A stretch of DNA of 35,780 bases, taken from the NCBI GenBank assembly GCA_937858325.1, contig CALMAB010000646.1, positions 1 through 35,780 of the forward strand. The letters are read 5' to 3'. Made by a program: the position numbers and the translations under genes. The notes below the pieces were generated by a model, which did not search any database, was not told the DNA's origin, and saw only the letters and a list, made by a program, of their open reading frames with translations. Position 1 is the stretch's first letter. Every line of letters begins with the position of its first letter. Below, piece after piece: positions 26,261 through 33,788 of this stretch. Source of the DNA: an uncultured Acetobacteraceae bacterium (GTDB lineage: Bacteria; Pseudomonadota; Alphaproteobacteria; Acetobacterales; Acetobacteraceae).

Positions 26261-27207
26261 GCGGGTGCCCCGGCGCAGCGGCATTCGGCCGCGGCTTGGA
26301 AGAGGCGGGCGAAGCGCCGCTGTTCGCAGGCGACACCAAGGCCGTCACGCAGCAAGCGCAGCATCTGTCCCGATCGTCCGCCCGCAGCCCCCCAGTTTTG
26401 AACCACTAGGGCGATGATCTCCGCGTCGGTCGCCTTGCCCCGATCGACGCTCACCCGGAGTTTAAGGCCGGTCATGGCACGCTCGACGGCAGCCCAGTGC
26501 GCCTTGGACGTCGCGGTGGGTCCGCTACGAGGCAGGACGGTTCGAGCAAAATGGCGCATCGCGCGCTGTGCGAAATCCGATCGCGTGCCGGGCAAGGGGC
26601 TATCCGGGCCGTCGAAGCGGGCGTCGTAGGGCATTATGGTCTCAACGAGGCGAGAGGGCAACCCGGCCGGGGGCGCGGCGCAGAACAGGCGCAAGTGGTC
26701 CCCTATCTGGTCCAAGAAACGCTCGAGGTCGCCAGCGAGCATCTTCAAGTAGGCGCTCGGCAGGGCGGCAAGGACCAACTGGCTGTCGCAGCGCCGCACG
26801 ATGTCGTCCAGGCCGGCGTGGAATGGTGAGTTCGCCGGGCCTGCCCGCCACCAGTCGGCCACCGACGCGGCTTCGTCCACCAGGCTCAGCACGTCGTCGC
26901 TGGCGCCTGGTGCGACCGTGAGGCTGTAGGTCGGGACGGTGGCGTCGGCGTGGACGATTCCGAGGCCAGCGGAGGCGATATATAGGTCCGCGCTCCCCGC
27001 GGCGGCCCGTGCCTCGCCGAAGCCGCGCCCCGCGTAAAGATCGCCCGCGCGAATGCTCGGCGAAGCGCGCCGGAGCCTAGTGAGCCAGCACGAGGCGACC
27101 GCCGAGAGCGATCCTGCCGGGAGAGAAGCAGCCCGCAACTCGGCCGGTGGCACGATTCGCTTTCGGTTGGTGCAGGCTGTCAGGATGATAGGATTAGACG
27201 TGTCCAT
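26257..27207 (-). CDS. dpdC: DpdC, preQ0-DNA processing protein
   Basis: A 316-residue protein starting MDTSNPIILTACTNRKR. The N-terminal 130 residues have the DUF6884/YaaA-like pattern: a short strand, the polar CTNRKR (12-17), then DLYAGRGFGEAR, YIASAGLGIVHADATVPTY, with alpha/beta character. In Salmonella DpdC is needed to convert preQ0 in DNA to the amido-7-deazaguanine form, so it acts after DpdA. The remaining half (SKAHWAAVERAMTGLKLRVS, GKATDAEIIALVVQNWG) may be a small helical DNA-binding part. First gene of the minus-strand operon, with no strong Shine-Dalgarno visible. The identification depends on context as well as the N-terminal pattern. Confidence 0.77.
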   Translation of the reverse strand: MDTSNPIILTACTNRKRIVPPAELRAASLPAGSLSAVASCWLTRLRRASPSIRAGDLYAGRGFGEARAAAGSADLYIASAGLGIVHADATVPTYSLTVAPGASDDVLSLVDEAASVADWWRAGPANSPFHAGLDDIVRRCDSQLVLAALPSAYLKMLAGDLERFLDQIGDHLRLFCAAPPAGLPSRLVETIMPYDARFDGPDSPLPGTRSDFAQRAMRHFARTVLPRSGPTATSKAHWAAVERAMTGLKLRVSVDRGKATDAEIIALVVQNWGAAGGRSGQMLRLLRDGLGVACEQRRFARLFQAAAECRCAGAPA

Positions 27208-27448
27208 GTAGTTTCCCGGTTAGCCCAAAACGGGGATACACGCAGTTACTGCTGCCAATCTCAATTCCAGACAACCGTAATAACCGATGAGCCTAATGCT
27301 CGAAGCGGATTCTAGGCGAGTGTGGCGTTTGAGCTGCACTCCGTGCTGCCCCACGTCCAATCGCAGCTTGCTTTTCTGCCGATCCAGTATTTCACAGACC
27401 GTCAAACGTCCGATTGGGTTTGTAAAAAGCAGTGTTGCCTGCAAGCGT
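27208..27448. promoter_or_regulatory. Divergent intergenic region between dpdC and the PIN toxin gene
   Basis: About 240 bp with no open frame worth naming, more AT-rich than the genes around it. It must contain the promoter of the dpdC-queC operon (minus strand) and probably that of the PIN gene (plus strand). On the minus strand a TTGAGA lies 17 bp before a poor -10 (GTGTAT) close to dpdC. On the plus strand TTGCCT (27435-27440) lies 15 bp before TATAGG (27456-27461). Both assignments are weak. Confidence 0.35.
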
Positions 27449-27466
27449 GATGTCGTATAGGACATC
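27449..27466 (+). promoter_or_regulatory. Palindromic operator-like site immediately before the PIN gene
   Basis: GATGTCGTATAGGACATC: a perfect 6-bp inverted repeat with a 6-bp centre ending at the base before the ATG. It covers the likely ribosome-binding bases (AGGA) and the possible -10. Such a position suits toxin-antitoxin autoregulation by the downstream RHH/HicB-like antitoxin. Confidence 0.45.
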
Positions 27467-27892
27467 ATGCCGATGCGGGTGCTGCTCGACACTTCCGTGC
27501 TTCGGGCAGGCTTCGTCAGCGGTGCGGGCGCGTCCCGCCAACTGCTGCGGGCCGCCCTGATGGGGAGGATCATCGTCATGGCGTCGACTGCCCTCATGTT
27601 GCAGTACGAGGAGGTCCTCCTTCGCCCCGAGACTTTGCGACGGGCCGACGTCGGGGCGCACGACGCGCTCGATTTCCTGGACGGTCTTTGCGCTGTTTGC
27701 CGGCCCGTGGCGGTTTGGGTCCGCTGGCGGCCGCAGTCTCCCGACAGCGGCGACGACCTGGTGATTGATGCGGCGGTAAATGGCCTCGCCGACATCATCG
27801 CCACGTTCAACCTGCGAGACCTGCGCGCGCCGGCGGCCCGCTTCGGCATCATGGCCGAGCTGCCGGCCGACATCCTGAGGAGGATACGGTGA
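27467..27892 (+). CDS. PIN-domain toxin (COG1569-like)
   Basis: A 141-residue PIN-fold ribonuclease-like protein. Acidic residues expected for the metal site: the Asp in VLLDTSVL (D8), the glutamates in LQYEEVLL, and the aspartates in SGDDLVIDAAVNGLADIIATF. The pattern LRDLR...FGIMAELPADIL at the end is typical of the 'PIN family putative toxin' group. The ATG at 27467 is followed by another at 27473. It overlaps the next gene as GTGA. PIN toxins usually cleave RNA and are held inactive by the co-transcribed antitoxin. Confidence 0.82.
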   Translation: MPMRVLLDTSVLRAGFVSGAGASRQLLRAALMGRIIVMASTALMLQYEEVLLRPETLRRADVGAHDALDFLDGLCAVCRPVAVWVRWRPQSPDSGDDLVIDAAVNGLADIIATFNLRDLRAPAARFGIMAELPADILRRIR

Positions 27893-28149
27893 GCACTTTT
27901 CCTTTTCGCATGCCCGAGGATCTCAAGGCTGCCGTCACCGCCCAGGCCGAGCGGGCGGGTGTCAGCCTGAACCAGTATCTGCTCTCCATCGTCGCGGCCC
28001 ATGCCGGCTCTCAGGCAGAGGCCGAGCGCTACTTCGCTGCCCGTGCGGCACGCTCCAGCCCCGCGCGGGCATTGGAGATCCTGGCCCGCGCCGGCCAGGG
28101 GCAGCCGCCCGAGCCGGGCGACGAGCTGCCGCCGGATCTCGCGCCGTGA
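27889..28149 (+). CDS. HicB/Arc-like (ribbon-helix-helix) antitoxin
   Basis: Eighty-six residues. The start FPFRMPEDLKAAVTAQAERAG followed by VSLNQYLLSIVAAH is a ribbon-helix-helix DNA-binding motif as in HicB-type and Arc-type antitoxins. The C-terminal half, rich in Ala/Pro/Glu, would bind and neutralise the PIN toxin. GTG start overlapping the toxin stop by 4 bp, with AGGAGG about 8 bases upstream. The gene end overlaps the next GTG as GTGA, making a three-gene chain with the recombinase remnant. Confidence 0.78.
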   Translation: MSTFPFRMPEDLKAAVTAQAERAGVSLNQYLLSIVAAHAGSQAEAERYFAARAARSSPARALEILARAGQGQPPEPGDELPPDLAP

Positions 28150-28863
28150 GCGTGAACCGCTTTGTCGCCTACTACCGCGTCAGCACCGACAAGCAGGGCC
28201 GGAGCGGTTTGGGCCTGGAGGCGCAGCGCGCCGCCGTCGAAGTTCACGTCGCCAGCGCCCGCGGCGCGGTCGCGGCCGAGTTCGTCGAGGTGGAGAGCGG
28301 GCGCAAACGCGACCGCCCCCAACTCGCCGCGGCGCTGGCTGCTGCTCGCGCCCGCCGCAGTGTGCTGGTGATTACCAAGCTCGACCGATTGGCGCGCAAC
28401 GTCCACTTCGTGTCCGGGCTGATGGAAAGCGGTGTCGAGTTCGTCGTAGCCGACATGCCGAAGGTGAACCGTGTCACTGTTCATATCCTCGCTGCGGTGG
28501 CCGAGGAGGAGACGCGTATGATCTCGGTGCGCACTAAAGCGGCGCTTGCCGTGGCCAAGGCGCGCGGCTCGGCAACCCCAACCTGGCCACAAGCTCGCCG
28601 GACCAGGTGCGCGCTCTGCGAATGCTTTGAAGACCGGGCGGGCGCAGATGCGGGCGGCCGAGGTGCTGCCGATCATTGAGCACGCCCGGCGGGCCGGCGC
28701 CACCACCTTGCAGCAACTCGCCGACGCGCTCGCCGCACGCGACGTGCCGACGCCCTCTGGTCGTGGCCAGCGCTGGCGCCCGATGCAGGTGGCCCGCATC
28801 GTCGGGCGGTATCGGACGGCAACTGGCACATCTGCCGGGGCGTTTACGGAAAGCGCGGCGTGA
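28146..28863 (+). pseudogene. Small serine recombinase (resolvase/invertase), frameshifted
   Basis: From the GTG at 28146 the frame encodes a resolvase catalytic domain: YYRVSTDKQGRSGLGLEAQR with the nucleophilic serine context YxRVS, then LVITKLDRLARN and AAVAEEETRMISVRTKAAL. After KARG (about 28565) the normal LGNPNLATSSPDQVRA is in another frame, and from about 28610 the rest, ALKTGRAQMRAAEVLPIIEHARRAG and the helix-turn-helix LQQLADALAARDVPTPSG, is in a third frame ending at 28863. Two frameshifts within about 50 bp separate catalytic and DNA-binding domains, so it is read as inactive. The type (short, resolvase plus Recombinase-like tail) is common on plasmids and islands. Confidence 0.8.
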
Positions 28864-29039
28864 GCCTGCCCTCGCTCGCCTTCCACCGACAGTTCATGTC
28901 GGAATTCATTGCGAAAGACCTGCCCTGTCTCCTGCTCGGTTTAATCGAGGTGAGGAACACCCGATACGCGCTGGTCGCGTTGCGCCCGGAAGGGGTATTG
29001 CCCGTGAGCATCACGGCCGGCGGTTTCGGGTCGGCGATT
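28860..29039 (+). pseudogene. Truncated hypothetical gene
   Basis: A GTG at 28860 overlaps the recombinase stop as GTGA. The first 58 residues look real: LAFHRQFMSEFIAKDLPCLL, then LGLIEVRNTRYALVALRPEG and VLPVSITAGGFG. After about 29035 the frame continues open to 29390 but loses protein character and runs antisense to the gene at 29137-30426. I take it as the front of a conserved hypothetical cut by a rearrangement. No function recognised. Confidence 0.4.
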
Positions 29040-29136
29040 CGCTGCGCAGCGCCAGCAGTTGGGTGGGAGTCCACTTCACCCTCACGAACCTACGCTGGAC
29101 CGGCCGCTTCAGAGCGCGCACAAAGAGCTGTCGTGG

Positions 29137-30426
29137 TCAGGACAGCAATCTCCGTTGTAGACCTCTGGAGTAGGTTTCGGCCGCGGCGAGGAGCACCTTC
29201 CGCTCGGAGGACAGGTCCGACGGCAACAGACCAGCCCGCGACGCAGCGAGCAAGGCTGCGCTGGCTGCTCCTTGTAGCCCCATACGCCCTCCCAATGCGT
29301 TCAGGTCGGATGTGGCTCGCTCAAAGCGCTTCTGGTGCAGACGCCGGTAGGCCTGCTCGGCCTCGAGCCGCTGTAGCCAATCATCTATAAGCGGCACCCA
29401 AGCTGCTTCTGCCCGTGCCCGTGCGGATCGAAACCGCCTGCCTGATGCCGCCGCTTGATCCATCATGGTGCCGAGCACCCGTGCGCAGCCCGCGCACCAC
29501 GTCCCGACCGCTTCTTCCAGGATGGTAGCTTCCGCCCGCAACAGCACATGGCGTTTCACGATGCCTGCCACTGCCCGGCCGCTCCTGTAACCGACTGCGC
29601 TGGCGAAGACGGGAGCAAGTATCGCAGGCCAGCCACCTAGCGCGGCTGCGGCTGCGAGACCAACCGCCTTACCGGCCATAGCGCCAGCTAACCGAGCGGA
29701 ACCGTCGATTGCAACGTTGCCAGTGGCCCCTTGCAGATCGGTGTTCCGTTTCCACAATGCCCACCCATTACGGATGACGGAGAGCGCTGGCGCAAACTGT
29801 ATCATGGATATGTCGAGCATATCGGCGGCTGCATTAAGGCTACGGTCGGTCTGGTTGCGCACTAAGTCACGGGTGATGCCGCCGACAACCAATACACGGT
29901 CGTCGTGCAGGAAGTGTGAAGCGAGTTCCTCGTTCACAACTACACGACGCACATCGGGATATCTCTCAAAATGCTCTTGGACAAGGCGGGGAGAAAGGCC
30001 ACATTTTGCCTGTACCTCTTCGCCATTTATACGCAGATCCCAACCTGGATTGGTCGCACTCTCTGGCAACTCCACCACCGCGCCACTCTGACGTAGAGCC
30101 GCTGCCGCCATGCTCTCGAACACGTAGCCTTGCAGTCGGATGAAACGTCCCTCGTCGGTTCCGTGGATCCCATCTAGCGTCGTGTGTGCCCAAGTTGCCA
30201 GATTATGGATGTCGCCGACAGCAGGCTTATGGACAAACTCGAACGCTTCCAAAGCTTTCACATCGATGCTTACTCGATCGTAGACAAGTTCTCCGAGGGT
30301 CATGCTAATGTACGACACCGTTTCAGCACCCCCGAGCAGGGCAGCAACACGCGAGCCAGCGCTGCTGGAAGCTGCCGGACGACGCAGGATTTCCGGAACA
30401 TCCGCTTGGTTGGACATGGCCATCAT
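29137..30426 (-). CDS. PD-(D/E)XK-like nuclease fused to a membrane segment
   Basis: A 429-residue protein. Residues 98-170 carry a restriction-fold pattern: E104 in QGYVFESMAAAAL, D130 in NPGWDLRING, then Q139-x-K141 in EEVQAKCG, the order E...D...(E/Q)xK of Holliday-resolvase/Mrr-like nucleases. Residues 244-290 are Gly/Ala-rich and hydrophobic (LAGAMAGKAVGLAAAAALGG, PAILAPVFASAVGYRSGRAV), probably one or two membrane-crossing helices with glycine-zipper spacing. The C-terminal 130 residues are charged and helical. It overlaps the upstream gene as ATGA, so the two are almost certainly made together. I know no named family. A membrane-linked nuclease acting on foreign or damaged DNA is the inference. 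Confidence 0.72.
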   Translation of the reverse strand: MMAMSNQADVPEILRRPAASSSAGSRVAALLGGAETVSYISMTLGELVYDRVSIDVKALEAFEFVHKPAVGDIHNLATWAHTTLDGIHGTDEGRFIRLQGYVFESMAAAALRQSGAVVELPESATNPGWDLRINGEEVQAKCGLSPRLVQEHFERYPDVRRVVVNEELASHFLHDDRVLVVGGITRDLVRNQTDRSLNAAADMLDISMIQFAPALSVIRNGWALWKRNTDLQGATGNVAIDGSARLAGAMAGKAVGLAAAAALGGWPAILAPVFASAVGYRSGRAVAGIVKRHVLLRAEATILEEAVGTWCAGCARVLGTMMDQAAASGRRFRSARARAEAAWVPLIDDWLQRLEAEQAYRRLHQKRFERATSDLNALGGRMGLQGAASAALLAASRAGLLPSDLSSERKVLLAAAETYSRGLQRRLLS

Positions 30427-31424
30427 ACGGCCAAGCAGGGGTAAGTTGCCTGTATGATTGTCTTGTCCCGCCGATCCGCCCTATCAGCCGTGGCCTGAGC
30501 TTGCGCCAGGCAGTCGGCTAGCGCGCACATGTCTGTTCCCGGTGATGCTTCCGCCCCAGCCAGAACCGCCGTCGCCACCATGACTGGCAGCAGCCGATCC
30601 CGCATTTGCCGGTTGGCCTTGAGCACGAGCGCCCCACCGGCGATGAGGGCCAACGGTCCTGTCACTAACGGAGTTGCGGCAAAGGCCAGCATCGAAGTCG
30701 CTTTCACATAAACCGCAAACGAGAGGTGAGTGCCGAACACCCCAGCGATGGCGGCAATGGTCGAGGTCAGGGTCGTGTATGCCGCAAAGCCCGTCATGCC
30801 GACCGTGCCGACGATGGCGCCTCCGATCGCGGCAATCGCACCCGTACGCTTCAGGGCGTCGGTCGAGAGCTCGGCTAAGTCGGCTTCATGCCGAATGCGC
30901 TCGCGCACGTCTTTCGGCAGGTCAGCCAGTGCGCGCAGGATGCCGGCAGCTATCCGCTCCTGCTCAGCAGGTGAACTCTTTGCAAAGCCGGCATCCAACT
31001 CTTCAAATAGGCGCCGCATCACGTATTGAGCGAGTTGGGCGACATCGCGCCCTTGAAAGGGTGCTTGTCCCTTGCTGGCCTTGCCCGGCCCCTGTAGTTG
31101 GACGAGCAGACTTACTGCCTTCTCCTCCGCCTCTAGGCAGAGGTCCAGCAACTCTGCAGCGGTAGGCGCATCATCGAACCGAATGCTCAGGTGCCGCAGC
31201 ATGCGGGCAAGCTTGGCTGCTCGCCAATTGTCGGCGCTCATGGGTATCACCAGGCCGTCATCCCGTGCGTGCCGAAGGGGGTCGGACGGCATCTCCGTCT
31301 GTGAGCGCAACACACGGCGGTTGACTTCGCCGAGTACCGTGGCGTGGTCGAACGCCCAGACCTGCCCACGCACAGCCTCGACATTTTCTGCCCGCAGCCC
31401 GTCTAACAACTTGCTGCGGATCAT
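30423..31424 (-). CDS. YaaW-like membrane protein, partner of the nuclease gene
   Basis: A 333-residue protein. The N-terminal 190 residues are soluble and helical with an LPKDVRERIRHEADL block (169-183). Residues 195-268 are hydrophobic and glycine-rich: GAIAAIGGAIVGTVG, FAAYTTLTSTIAAIAGVFG, LSFAVYVKATSMLAF, PLALIAGGALVL. This succession (helical body, then F-x-AY-x-L and SFAVY membrane hairpins) resembles E. coli YaaW-type proteins from memory. Cysteines cluster near the C-terminus. The start ATG at 31424 has only AGATAAG in front; an inverted repeat lies about 30 bp upstream. Role unknown. First gene of a two-gene unit with the nuclease. Confidence 0.68.
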   Translation of the reverse strand: MIRSKLLDGLRAENVEAVRGQVWAFDHATVLGEVNRRVLRSQTEMPSDPLRHARDDGLVIPMSADNWRAAKLARMLRHLSIRFDDAPTAAELLDLCLEAEEKAVSLLVQLQGPGKASKGQAPFQGRDVAQLAQYVMRRLFEELDAGFAKSSPAEQERIAAGILRALADLPKDVRERIRHEADLAELSTDALKRTGAIAAIGGAIVGTVGMTGFAAYTTLTSTIAAIAGVFGTHLSFAVYVKATSMLAFAATPLVTGPLALIAGGALVLKANRQMRDRLLPVMVATAVLAGAEASPGTDMCALADCLAQAQATADRADRRDKTIIQATYPCLAV

Positions 31425-31782
31425 GTCTTATCTCGAATCGTTCACTGAGCCAATTGCTAAACGATAGCAAAAATCGGGAAGGAACGTTTGTCAGGAATGG
31501 TAACAAAAAGCTCAGTTTACTGCACAAACTTCCCAGTCACACGTTCTGGGTTCAGTGGGGAGCAAAGCAACAAGCCGCCTGTGGTCGGTCAGTTCGCACC
31601 TGTCGAGGCCAGGATCGCAGCTTTATCCACAGAAACCGGATACTCTTCCATAACTGGTGCCTCGAAAGCGTGAAAATGTGATCAGGCTGCGCCGGAAGGT
31701 TGGACAGCCTTTCCCCGTCTCACTATCCGAACACGTGCAGGGCATGGCTGGCCTGGTCCAGCGCCTCGGCCTGGCGCCGTGC
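31425..31782. other. 358 bp without a convincing gene
   Basis: The stretch separates two minus-strand units and is relatively AT-rich between 31440 and 31680. It contains the inverted repeat described at 31454-31470. Short plus-strand frames around 31454-31681 lack ribosome binding sites and protein character. No RNA gene or IS end is recognised. Confidence 0.5.
31454..31470 (-). promoter_or_regulatory. Inverted repeat upstream of the membrane/nuclease operon
   Basis: TTGCTAAACGATAGCAA, a perfect 6-bp inverted repeat with a 5-bp centre, is 30 bp before the start codon at 31424, where a promoter or operator would be expected on the minus strand. No convincing -35/-10 pair is visible. Function inferred only from position. 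Confidence 0.35.
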
Positions 31783-32034
31783 CTAGTCCGCCTGATCGGG
31801 CCGTCCTGCCCGCTCCAGCTTGTCCCAGTTCAGGGCGTAGCGGCTGGACGTCACGGCGCACCAGCAGCGCAGCTCCTGGATCAGCAGCACCAGCCGGTCC
31901 GGGGCCAGGTCACCGTGCGCCTCCCACCACCAGCCGGCAGCGATGAGTGATGCGCCGTGCGCCACCTCGTCCGGGGACGCGCCGACTTCGGCCAGGCTCT
32001 CCAACCGGCACAGCGCGTTAAGGATGTGATCCAC
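31783..32034 (-). CDS. Small hypothetical protein
   Basis: Eighty-three residues from a GTG at 32034: DHILNALCRLESLAEVGASP, then DEVAHGASLIAAGWWWEAHG and LVLLIQELRCWCAV. Composition is protein-like, with two helices and a tryptophan-rich centre. A GGAG lies about 12 bases upstream, within the end of the preceding gene, which stops 8 bp before. No family recognised; the pair probably belongs to the accessory region. Confidence 0.5.
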   Translation of the reverse strand: MDHILNALCRLESLAEVGASPDEVAHGASLIAAGWWWEAHGDLAPDRLVLLIQELRCWCAVTSSRYALNWDKLERAGRPDQAD

Positions 32035-32042
32035 GGCAGCGC

Positions 32043-32276
32043 CTACTCCGTCGGGCCAGTCGGGCCGGGATCAAGATGCGTGAGGTCGCCTGAAGGCGGG
32101 CGTTTGCTGACGACGAATCCACTCCGGGCCAGGTGGTCCGCTAGGTGCTCGGCGGCGATGCGGGCCATGAGGTCGTCCGCATGGTGGGTGCGCTTGCGCC
32201 CGGTGAACCGCAGCGCGAAGGACAAGCTGCTGATCAACTCCTCCCGCGTGGCGGGTGAAAAGTCGTCCTGGGCCAA
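32043..32276 (-). CDS. Small hypothetical protein
   Basis: About 77 residues: AQDDFSPATREELISSLSFA, LRFTGRKRTHHADDLMARIA, then AEHLADHLARSGFVV. I chose the TTG at 32276 because GGAGG stands 9 bases in front; a further in-frame TTG at 32306 has no ribosome binding site. Basic and helical. The pattern with alternating Arg/His could be a small DNA-associated protein, but I recognise no family. It precedes the other small gene by 8 bp, so the two form a unit. Confidence 0.48.
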   Translation of the reverse strand: MAQDDFSPATREELISSLSFALRFTGRKRTHHADDLMARIAAEHLADHLARSGFVVSKRPPSGDLTHLDPGPTGPTE

Positions 32277-32956
32277 GCTTGTGCACCTCCGTTCGTGGGT
32301 GCGCAAACGCTAGATCGGGTTCTGGAGCAGATCGAGAACCAACTGGTCTCCGCCCAGCACGGGGCAAAGGAGCAGGCCGGGCAGCTTGGCGCATCCAGCA
32401 AGCGACGCCGGACAAGCAAAGGGCCATCCTGGACCACCCCTCCCCACCCTGGACAACATGCCTTGAAACGCCGGGTTGGGCTGGAGATGGTGATGAAAGC
32501 ACCCGGCGCCTTCCTTGCCATTTCCACCCGGCTGATCGGCCCGGCTGCCGCACGGAGGGTCCATCCGTCGAAAAGCGAAAATCGCAAAGCCATGACGTTG
32601 CAGATTGTTGAGGAACAGCTGACTGCGGATCGGCGGGCAGCGGCGCCTACTGACCGACCACAATGACGCAAGGAAAGTGACCTCGCTCAGGGTTGAGCAG
32701 TAACTTCCATTGCGAGGAGCTTCTGGTCAGCACTGCAGACGTCTTCTGAACCGACAGCAAGAGCCTCTAGACCCCGGAACGCTATCGTTCCAGAATGGTG
32801 TAAGCAACCACAATGGCACGGGGAAAGTGTTCCACGCCGGCGTGCCGTTGAAGTGAACCCCAGCGGAGCGGTGGCGGATAGGGAGAAGCCTGGCGTGCCC
32901 TCCTCGCAGAGGGTCGTTTATCTACCCGCTTGTCCAAGCAGGGTACGGCACCGGCG
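32277..32956. other. 680 bp without an intact gene
   Basis: Several overlapping frames are open on both strands between 32300 and 32670, but none has a ribosome binding site plus coherent protein character, and each is proline/arginine/serine-rich in the manner of a wrong frame. The stretch probably marks the border between accessory DNA and the chromosomal metabolic genes that start at 32957. I see no tRNA, no IS end and no integrase here. Confidence 0.5.
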
Positions 32957-33718
32957 CTACGCACGACCCCGCTCCAGGCGGCTGGACGCGGTGAAACGGC
33001 CGGCCGGGTGGATCGTGTCGGAAATCTCGAACACCTCGCCCGCGGGGTCGAGATAACGGCGGACCACGCGCAAAGCAGGGGAACCGGCCTCGGCCCGCAG
33101 CGGTTCGGCGAGGCGGCCCGGCAGCGCCACCGCGCCAACGTCCTGGTGGACTTCGGCGATCTGCCGGCCGTAGCGTTGCTCAACCAACGAACTGATCAGG
33201 GTAGCGGGCGAGGCGCGCGCAAGCGCCGGCACCTCCGTGTAAGCCGGATCGAGGTACACGTCCGTCCACCCGACGGGCGGGACGCCCGGCCGTCCGTTCA
33301 GCCGGAAACTGGAAATCTTCAACCAGCGTGACCCCGCCGGGCACCCGAGCGCCTTGGCCAGCGCCGGGTCGGCCGCCAGCTCGCCCGTTTCCTGCACCAC
33401 TCGGACGTGGGCGGCGCCGAACTGCACCAAATCCTCCAAGGAGGTGAGCGACTGGCGGTAGCTGCCCGGCGGCGTCCGGGCCTCGACGCGGGTGCCGGCC
33501 CGCTTGCGCCGGGACACCAGCCCCAATTCGGCCAGCTCGCCGATCGCGACCCGGACGGTGTGCCGGCTCGCTCCATATAGGTCGCACAGCTCGAACTCGG
33601 TCGGCAGCAGGGAGCCGACCGGGAAACGGCCGGAGGCGATGCCTTCCATGAGGTCGCGCGTGACCTCGGCGTGCCGAACGGCCGGCGCTGGATTCTGCTT
33701 GACGTTATGTTCGGACAT
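32957..33718 (-). CDS. GntR-family (HutC-type) transcriptional regulator
   Basis: A 253-residue regulator. The N-terminal winged helix-turn-helix covers about residues 14-78 (VTRDLMEGIASGRFPVGSLL, PTEFELCDLYGASRHTVRVA, SRRKRAGTRVEA). A UTRA ligand-binding domain follows, with the repeated pattern SRWLKISSFRLNGRPGVP, GWTDVYLDPAYTEV, VEQRYGRQIAEVHQDVGAVA and ALRVVRRYLDPAGEVFEISD typical of HutC/FarR regulators. It is divergent from the lyase gene at 33789, and its own start codon lies inside an operator half, so it probably represses both itself and the lyase/transporter genes until a substrate binds. Confidence 0.9.
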   Translation of the reverse strand: MSEHNVKQNPAPAVRHAEVTRDLMEGIASGRFPVGSLLPTEFELCDLYGASRHTVRVAIGELAELGLVSRRKRAGTRVEARTPPGSYRQSLTSLEDLVQFGAAHVRVVQETGELAADPALAKALGCPAGSRWLKISSFRLNGRPGVPPVGWTDVYLDPAYTEVPALARASPATLISSLVEQRYGRQIAEVHQDVGAVALPGRLAEPLRAEAGSPALRVVRRYLDPAGEVFEISDTIHPAGRFTASSRLERGRA

Positions 33719-33745
33719 ATCCTAAGCCTCTTTTGTCCGAACATA
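33706..33745. promoter_or_regulatory. Paired palindromic operator for the GntR regulator
   Basis: TATGTTCGGACA at 33706-33717 and its perfect reverse complement TGTCCGAACATA at 33734-33745 are separated by 16 bp. Each copy is itself a near-palindrome with TGT...ACA arms around a 4-bp centre, the usual form of a GntR half-operator pair. The first copy overlaps the regulator's ATG (33716-33718), and the second lies 43 bp before the lyase start. Confidence 0.72.
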
Positions 33746-33788
33746 TCTCAAAGGTCTGTCCGGCGCCAATAACTGGGAGGATACGTCT

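Noticed and set aside
29120-29165. A GQDSNLR-type peptide in the plus strand, often produced by wrongly translated tRNA genes
   Set aside because: No cloverleaf can be drawn in either strand here; the region is the 3' end of the nuclease gene on the minus strand.
32234-32671. Overlapping frames of 117-145 residues on both strands
   Set aside because: None has a ribosome binding site or protein-like composition; they probably reflect GC-rich non-coding or decayed DNA.
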